Source: G020351775 sp039588335 (GTDB lineage Bacteria > Gemmatimonadota > Gemmatimonadetes > Gemmatimonadales > GWC2-71-9). Taken from it: a stretch of DNA of 27,246 nt. The stretch spans positions 1 to 27,246 of the forward strand of contig JBDGZZ010000032.1 in the NCBI GenBank assembly GCA_039588335.1, written 5' to 3'. The notes below the pieces were generated by a model. It did no database searches. It saw only the letters and a program-made list of their open reading frames with translations, and was not told the DNA's origin. Below are positions 24,101 to 27,246 of this stretch, piece after piece (within the stretch, counting starts at the first letter, position 1; each line of letters starts with the position of its first letter). The translations under genes and the position numbers were made by a program.

Positions 24101-24197
24101 CCCTTGATCTGTTGATAGGTATGAAGTATACTCACAAACATACGACGCCTGAATTGTTGATAGGTATGTTAAGAAGATATTAGCATCAAATCAAGGG
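24101..24197 (-). promoter_or_regulatory. PadR-ADOP promoter region with paired repeats (probable operators)
   Basis: On the minus strand, -35 TTCAGG (24148-24153) and -10 TATACT (24125-24130) are 17 bases apart. A 14-base direct repeat, TGTTGATAGGTATG on the plus strand, occurs at 24110-24123 and 24155-24168, just beyond each end of the promoter. Inverted arms AACATAC (24137-24143) and GTATGTT (24164-24170) overlap it, and CCCTTGAT (24101-24108) and ATCAAGGG (24190-24197) bracket the whole. PadR repressors typically bind ATGT/ACAT-type inverted sites, which fits autoregulation. Confidence 0.65.
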
Positions 24198-24243
24198 TCC
24201 GCTGAGGTTGCACTGAGGGCTGACCTGGCTCAGGGAGGCGGAG

Positions 24244-25353
24244 ATGAAATCACGTGCTCGTAAGATGGTGACAACAGCAGGGCTGGCCGCGCTGCTGGCA
24301 GGCTGCGGTGATCCGGTATCCACCGGGGAGGAAGTCCACGGCGGTCCTGGGAACCCGGCGCGGGACGGCAGTTACACGGCGGCGATAACGAGTGAGACCG
24401 GTGTTGCGTCTCTGGAGCCAGTGGCGCTCGGTGGTGTGGAGCAGTGGATCCTGATCCGGGGGCACGACGTGGCCAATCCTGTTCTCATCTATCTGCATGG
24501 TGGTCCGGGCAGTCCCGCTATCCCCTACGGCCGGTTCGCGTTCGGAGGGCTTGAACGGCACTTCACGGTGGTCACCTGGGATCAGAGAGGTTGCGGCAAG
24601 TCGTACAGCCCGGCGATCGACGCGCAATCGATCACTCTCGAGCAACTGCTGTCGGACACGCGGGAACTGGTTGCGATGATGCGTGAGCGTTTCGCAACGG
24701 AGGCCGTGTACCTGATGGGTGCCTCTTGGGGATCGGTGCTCGGTGTGTTCACGGCAAGAGATCATCCCGAATTGCTACGCGCGTACATCGGTGTGGGACA
24801 GTTCGTCGACGCCGAGCGGACAATGCGACTCGCTCACGCGGCGGCCCTGGGCAAGGCCACCGAACTCGGCGTCCAGGAGGCGATCGACCAGCTTGCTGCA
24901 ATCCAGTTGTACCCGGAGGTCGAATGGAATAGGTGGAAAGATGTGGTTCCCTGGCTCGAAGCCTTCGGACTCGGAGATCTTCACGACACCTCGTTGTACC
25001 CGGCACTGCTCGATACGCTCACAGCAGCTTCCGAGTACACGCAGCAAGACTTTGCAAACCAGGACGAGTGGGAACAGCTCTACTGGGCGTCGCCGCTCAA
25101 CGCCGATCTGGGGTGGGTGTACGGATTGGATGTACCGAGCCAGGCTCCTCGGTTGGACGTTCCCGTGTTCTTCCTGTCCGGGAGGTTCGACTTCAAGACG
25201 CCCGGCGAACTTGTCGAGGAGTATTTGGACGTCCTCGATGCTCCCAGCGGCAAGCAGATGACCTGGTTTGAGCACTCGGCGCACGCGCTCTTCTTCGAGG
25301 AGTCCCAAGCATTTCGCAATGTCTTGCTCGACACCGTGCTGGGAGGACGGTAG
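24244..25353 (+). CDS. Lipoprotein alpha/beta-hydrolase, proline-iminopeptidase-like
   Basis: 369 residues, with a GGAGG-type site just before ATG. The signal ends in a lipobox LLAGC with C21 as the lipidated residue, so the protein is probably anchored in the envelope. The peptidase S33 signs are present: oxyanion motif HGGPG (85-89), DQRGCGKS (113-120), nucleophile S161 in GASWGS, acid D316 in GRFDFKTP and base H344 or H347 in WFEHSAHALFF. S33 enzymes release N-terminal proline or cleave other small amides and esters; the helical cap (about 185-280) sets specificity and was not matched further. It is divergent from PadR, 148 bases away. Confidence 0.88.
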   Translation: MKSRARKMVTTAGLAALLAGCGDPVSTGEEVHGGPGNPARDGSYTAAITSETGVASLEPVALGGVEQWILIRGHDVANPVLIYLHGGPGSPAIPYGRFAFGGLERHFTVVTWDQRGCGKSYSPAIDAQSITLEQLLSDTRELVAMMRERFATEAVYLMGASWGSVLGVFTARDHPELLRAYIGVGQFVDAERTMRLAHAAALGKATELGVQEAIDQLAAIQLYPEVEWNRWKDVVPWLEAFGLGDLHDTSLYPALLDTLTAASEYTQQDFANQDEWEQLYWASPLNADLGWVYGLDVPSQAPRLDVPVFFLSGRFDFKTPGELVEEYLDVLDAPSGKQMTWFEHSAHALFFEESQAFRNVLLDTVLGGR

Positions 25354-25686
25354 GGAAGCAGGGCCCAACGACACACCAAGCGTGATGGATCCGATTTGCA
25401 CGGCAGCTGCGACGGTCGATGGCCCAAGGCCGCAGGCCAGTTTGGTCGTGCAGGACTCCGATGCGCTCGATCAGACCCTGTTGGCCTTTAGTGAGGACGG
25501 ACATGAGGTGGAGGCTAGCACGGTTCTTCTGGTCCTGTAATGCAGAGAACCAATCATCTAAGGCACGTCGTGAAACAAAGTGAGTCCGAGTATCAAACAC
25601 GGCAGACTCCCTCGCGGGGTAGGGCTCCAAACCCTATCTTGGTCGGCCATACCGAAATCTCTCTGCTCTCAACGTTAGAGACGCCT
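25354..25686. other. About 330 bases without a recognisable gene
   Basis: Open frames exist on both strands (for example a 145-codon minus-strand frame over 25193-25630), but none has a known motif, a good ribosome site or a convincing start, and the minus one overlaps the hydrolase gene. No clear terminator was seen. Confidence 0.5.
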
Positions 25687-26349
25687 ATGGTGGAACCGTA
25701 CGATCGAACTGATAGAGGCGGGGTCGAAGAGCTAAGCTCAGACCGGGCGGAAGAGGTGGTCGCGGTGCTGTGCGACTCGTTCCACGATTATCCCGTCATG
25801 CGGCATGTCATCGGTGAAGTGGGTGACGAGTACGACAAGCGGCTGCACACCTTGATCGCATTCTTCGTGGCGGCGCGTTTCTGTCGCGCGGAGCCCGTAC
25901 TCGCGGTGTCTGACGCCGGCCGGGCCGTCGCCGTGGCAATACTCACTCCGCCGGTTCAACGCGAAGCGCCCACCGAACTCGCGGAACATCGAGAGGCAGT
26001 GTGGCAGCAACTCGGACTGGAGGCGCTGCGACGTTATGAGGCGATGGGTGAGTCGTGGCAGGAGTTCGCGATCGAGGAGCCCCACTACCACTTGAACATG
26101 ATTGGCGTTAGCCGTTCGCACAGCGGCCGCGGGCTGAGTCGCCTGCTGTTAGACGCGGTGCACGAGTTGTCGCATCGCGATCCCCGCTCGATCGGCGTAA
26201 CCCTGACCACGGAGACACAGAGCAACGTGGATCTGTATCTGCACTTCGGATATGACCTGTTGGGGCATGTGCAGGTGTCGGGCGTTCCGGATACTTGGGT
26301 GTTCTTTCGCCGCGACACCGTGGACAGTTCCAGTGAGCGACCGGAATGA
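25687..26349 (+). CDS. GNAT-family N-acetyltransferase, second
   Basis: 220 residues from ATG 25687; an earlier in-frame ATG at 25540 would add 49 residues of no recognisable character. The acetyl-CoA motif is clear: HLNMIGVSRSHSGRGLSRLL (R-x-x-G-R-G), followed by the strand and helix ETQSNVDLYLHFGYDLLG. The N-terminal half (AEEVVAVLCDSFHDYPVMRHVIG ... RLHTLIAFFV) resembles the Mpr/puromycin-acetyltransferase-like group, in which the substrate site is built from that region. Substrate unknown. The ribosome site is weak. It is followed by a strong terminator. Confidence 0.83.
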   Translation: MVEPYDRTDRGGVEELSSDRAEEVVAVLCDSFHDYPVMRHVIGEVGDEYDKRLHTLIAFFVAARFCRAEPVLAVSDAGRAVAVAILTPPVQREAPTELAEHREAVWQQLGLEALRRYEAMGESWQEFAIEEPHYHLNMIGVSRSHSGRGLSRLLLDAVHELSHRDPRSIGVTLTTETQSNVDLYLHFGYDLLGHVQVSGVPDTWVFFRRDTVDSSSERPE

Positions 26350-26422
26350 AGTATGCTGGCCTCACCATCGGCCGGTTCTTGATATGCTAGTTGGACTCAC
26401 CGAGAGCATCGCAGCAATAGCA

Positions 26423-26449
26423 AGAAGGCCGGGCTCCGCCCGGCCTTCT
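26423..26449. terminator. Strong bidirectional intrinsic terminator
   Basis: AGAAGGCCGGGC (26423-26434), loop TCC, GCCCGGCCTTCT (26438-26449): a perfect 12-bp GC-rich stem with A-rich and T-rich ends on both strands. It serves the convergent GNAT and catalase genes. Confidence 0.85.
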
Positions 26450-26474
26450 CATATCACGGCTCTTCTTTTGAGTG

Positions 26475-27041
26475 TTAGGTCGCTACTGCTCCCAGCTCCT
26501 TCATCACTTCCTCGACGTTGACGCCGAGCTTCTCCGCTACGCGGCGGCCGTAGTCTTCGTCCGCTCGGAAGAAGTGACATAGTTGGCGCAGTTGTACCTC
26601 GCGTCGCGCTTGCCCCAACACGCCTGCGATCCGCGTAGCCAGCCGATCGCGATGGCCTTCGTCGAACAAACTGTAGAGGTTGCCCACTTGCGTGTAGTTA
26701 TCATGATCGACGGTCGAGTCGTAGCGATCCACGATCACCTGACCCAGCTGCCAGGCCGGATCCTTGTACTCCGGCATCGGCATCGGCGTGCCGTAGCGGC
26801 TGTTGGGCCAGTAGTTCGGAGCGCTGCCATAGTTGTCGGCCGTAGCGTGCGTACCGTCACGCACGTAGCTCATGACTGGACACTGTGGTCTGTTCACCGG
26901 GATCTCGTGATAGTTGACGCCCAGCCGGTAGAGATGTGTGTCCGCGTAACTCATGAGACGCGCCTGCAGCATCTTGTCGGGGCTGGGTCCGATTCCGGGC
27001 ACCAGCGCACTCGGTTCGAATGCAGACTGCTCGACCTCCAG
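26475..27041 (-). pseudogene. Catalase, C-terminal fragment only (5' truncated)
   Basis: About 189 residues match the last third of clade-type haem catalases: EVEQSAFEPSALVPGIGPSPDKMLQ (just after the distal part of the barrel), ARLMSYADTHLYRLGVNY with the proximal haem-ligand Tyr region (R-x-x-x-Y within SYADTHLYRLG), IPVNRPQCPV, and the helical tail. Upstream of about 27041 the frame stays open to TAA at 27183-27185 but shows no catalase sequence, and no ATG or GTG lies between that stop and the GTG at 27000-27002. The expected distal His and Asn residues and the N-terminal arm are missing, so the fragment cannot be a working catalase. The cause could be an insertion, a deletion or an assembly joint; the neighbouring hairpin-rich DNA fits an element boundary. 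Confidence 0.8.
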
Positions 27042-27076
27042 AGTCGAAGGACCCGGTGCTCCTGTCCGTAGTGAGA

Positions 27077-27092
27077 GAGCCGGTTGCGGCTC
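27077..27092. repeat. Small stem-loop
   Basis: GAGCCG-GTTG-CGGCTC, a perfect 6-bp stem with a 4-base loop, within the non-catalase sequence that replaces the start of the catalase gene. Confidence 0.5.
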
Positions 27093-27194
27093 GTATGGCG
27101 AGCGGTTCGCCGGCGCGGCCGGCTCGCCGCGTCTCGTAGGCGACTTCAGTAATCGATGAAGTAGCGGGTGGTACGTGTGATGTTAAGTCGTGCC

Positions 27195-27239
27195 GCGAGT
27201 GGGGGCCGCCACTCGCCGTGGCGTGTTGCCAACACGCCA
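27195..27239. repeat. Two adjacent strong inverted repeats at the window edge
   Basis: First: GCGAGTGG (27195-27202) and CCACTCGC (27209-27216) with a 6-base loop. Second: TGGCGTGTTG (27219-27228) and CAACACGCCA (27230-27239) around one base. Both are perfect. They could be a tandem terminator, a REP-type pair or the hairpin end of a mobile element; nothing decides between these. Confidence 0.6.
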
Positions 27240-27246
27240 TACTGCG

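Noticed and set aside
25193..25630. 145-codon minus-strand frame over the gap between hydrolase and GNAT
   Set aside because: It overlaps the hydrolase gene, has no recognised motif or good ribosome site, and its composition (many R, H, C) looks like an antisense shadow.
27181..27240. Possible integron attC site (GTTAAGT core-like heptamer followed by a hairpin)
   Set aside because: GTTAAGT fits the GTTRRRY core, but no matching RYYYAAC partner is placed correctly, and no integrase or cassette arrangement is visible.
26857..27240. 127-codon minus-strand frame starting at the window edge, as an alternative to the catalase fragment
   Set aside because: It overlaps catalase-coding DNA in a different frame and shows no similarity I can recognise; the catalase motifs decide the frame up to 27041.

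Overview
The window is about 27 kb of high-GC bacterial chromosome with long ORFs, mostly short intergenic gaps and few phage or transposon signs. Several things point to Acidobacteriota, Gemmatimonadota or a close soil/sediment relative: an ADOP-type duplicated permease directly behind a PadR regulator, an exported sortilin/BNR-repeat protein of about 1,060 residues, a Ser/Thr kinase fused to extracytoplasmic enzyme domains, a serine hydrolase with a TPR tail, and a MacAB-like set led by an ECF sigma factor. This placement is inference from family content; no rRNA or tRNA gene was seen.

Layout. (1) 2-2299: 3' part of a Ser/Thr kinase gene, with membrane anchor, PEGA-like, FGE-sulfatase (SUMF1) and alpha/beta-hydrolase domains. 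(2) 2445-5636, minus: exported BNR/sortilin-like beta-propeller protein. (3) 5637-6577: a gene graveyard with a frameshifted TPR tail paralogous to the serine hydrolase at 11.7-13.5 kb, two copies of a 50-bp hairpin repeat flanking it, an abandoned start codon, and the last residues of a BBE-type FAD oxidase. (4) 6578-11465, plus: exported isochorismatase-like hydrolase, a CMD/AhpD-like protein, a GAF histidine kinase, and a response regulator fused to a glutaredoxin-like segment and a thioredoxin-reductase fold. The last three form a tight cluster that looks like a redox-linked two-component system. (5) 11693-13504, minus: exported serine hydrolase (class C beta-lactamase fold) with TPR tail. 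(6) 13766-19359, plus: compact operon of ECF sigma factor, small membrane protein (candidate anti-sigma), CpxP/LTXXQ-like small protein, HlyD/MacA adaptor, MacB-type ATPase and two FtsX-type permeases, with three 4-bp ATGA overlaps. (7) 19639-21100: GNAT acetyltransferase and exported metallo-beta-lactamase-fold protein; the latter overlaps the convergent ADOP gene by 61 bp. (8) 21040-24095, minus: PadR-ADOP pair with a well-formed promoter flanked by repeats. (9) 24244-26349: lipoprotein proline-iminopeptidase-like hydrolase and a second GNAT protein. (10) 26423-26449: strong bidirectional terminator, then a 5'-truncated catalase (26475-27041, minus) abutting a hairpin-rich terminal segment.

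The most interesting coding unit is the 7.5-11.5 kb cluster. Its histidine kinase has an unusually large insert between the phospho-histidine helix and the second dimerisation helix. Its partner regulator ends in a flavoprotein with both nucleotide-binding motifs but without the redox CxxC, and the glutaredoxin-like segment before it also lacks its cysteines. The most interesting non-coding items are the covarying 50-bp repeats, the two heptanucleotide arrays and the symmetric PadR promoter.
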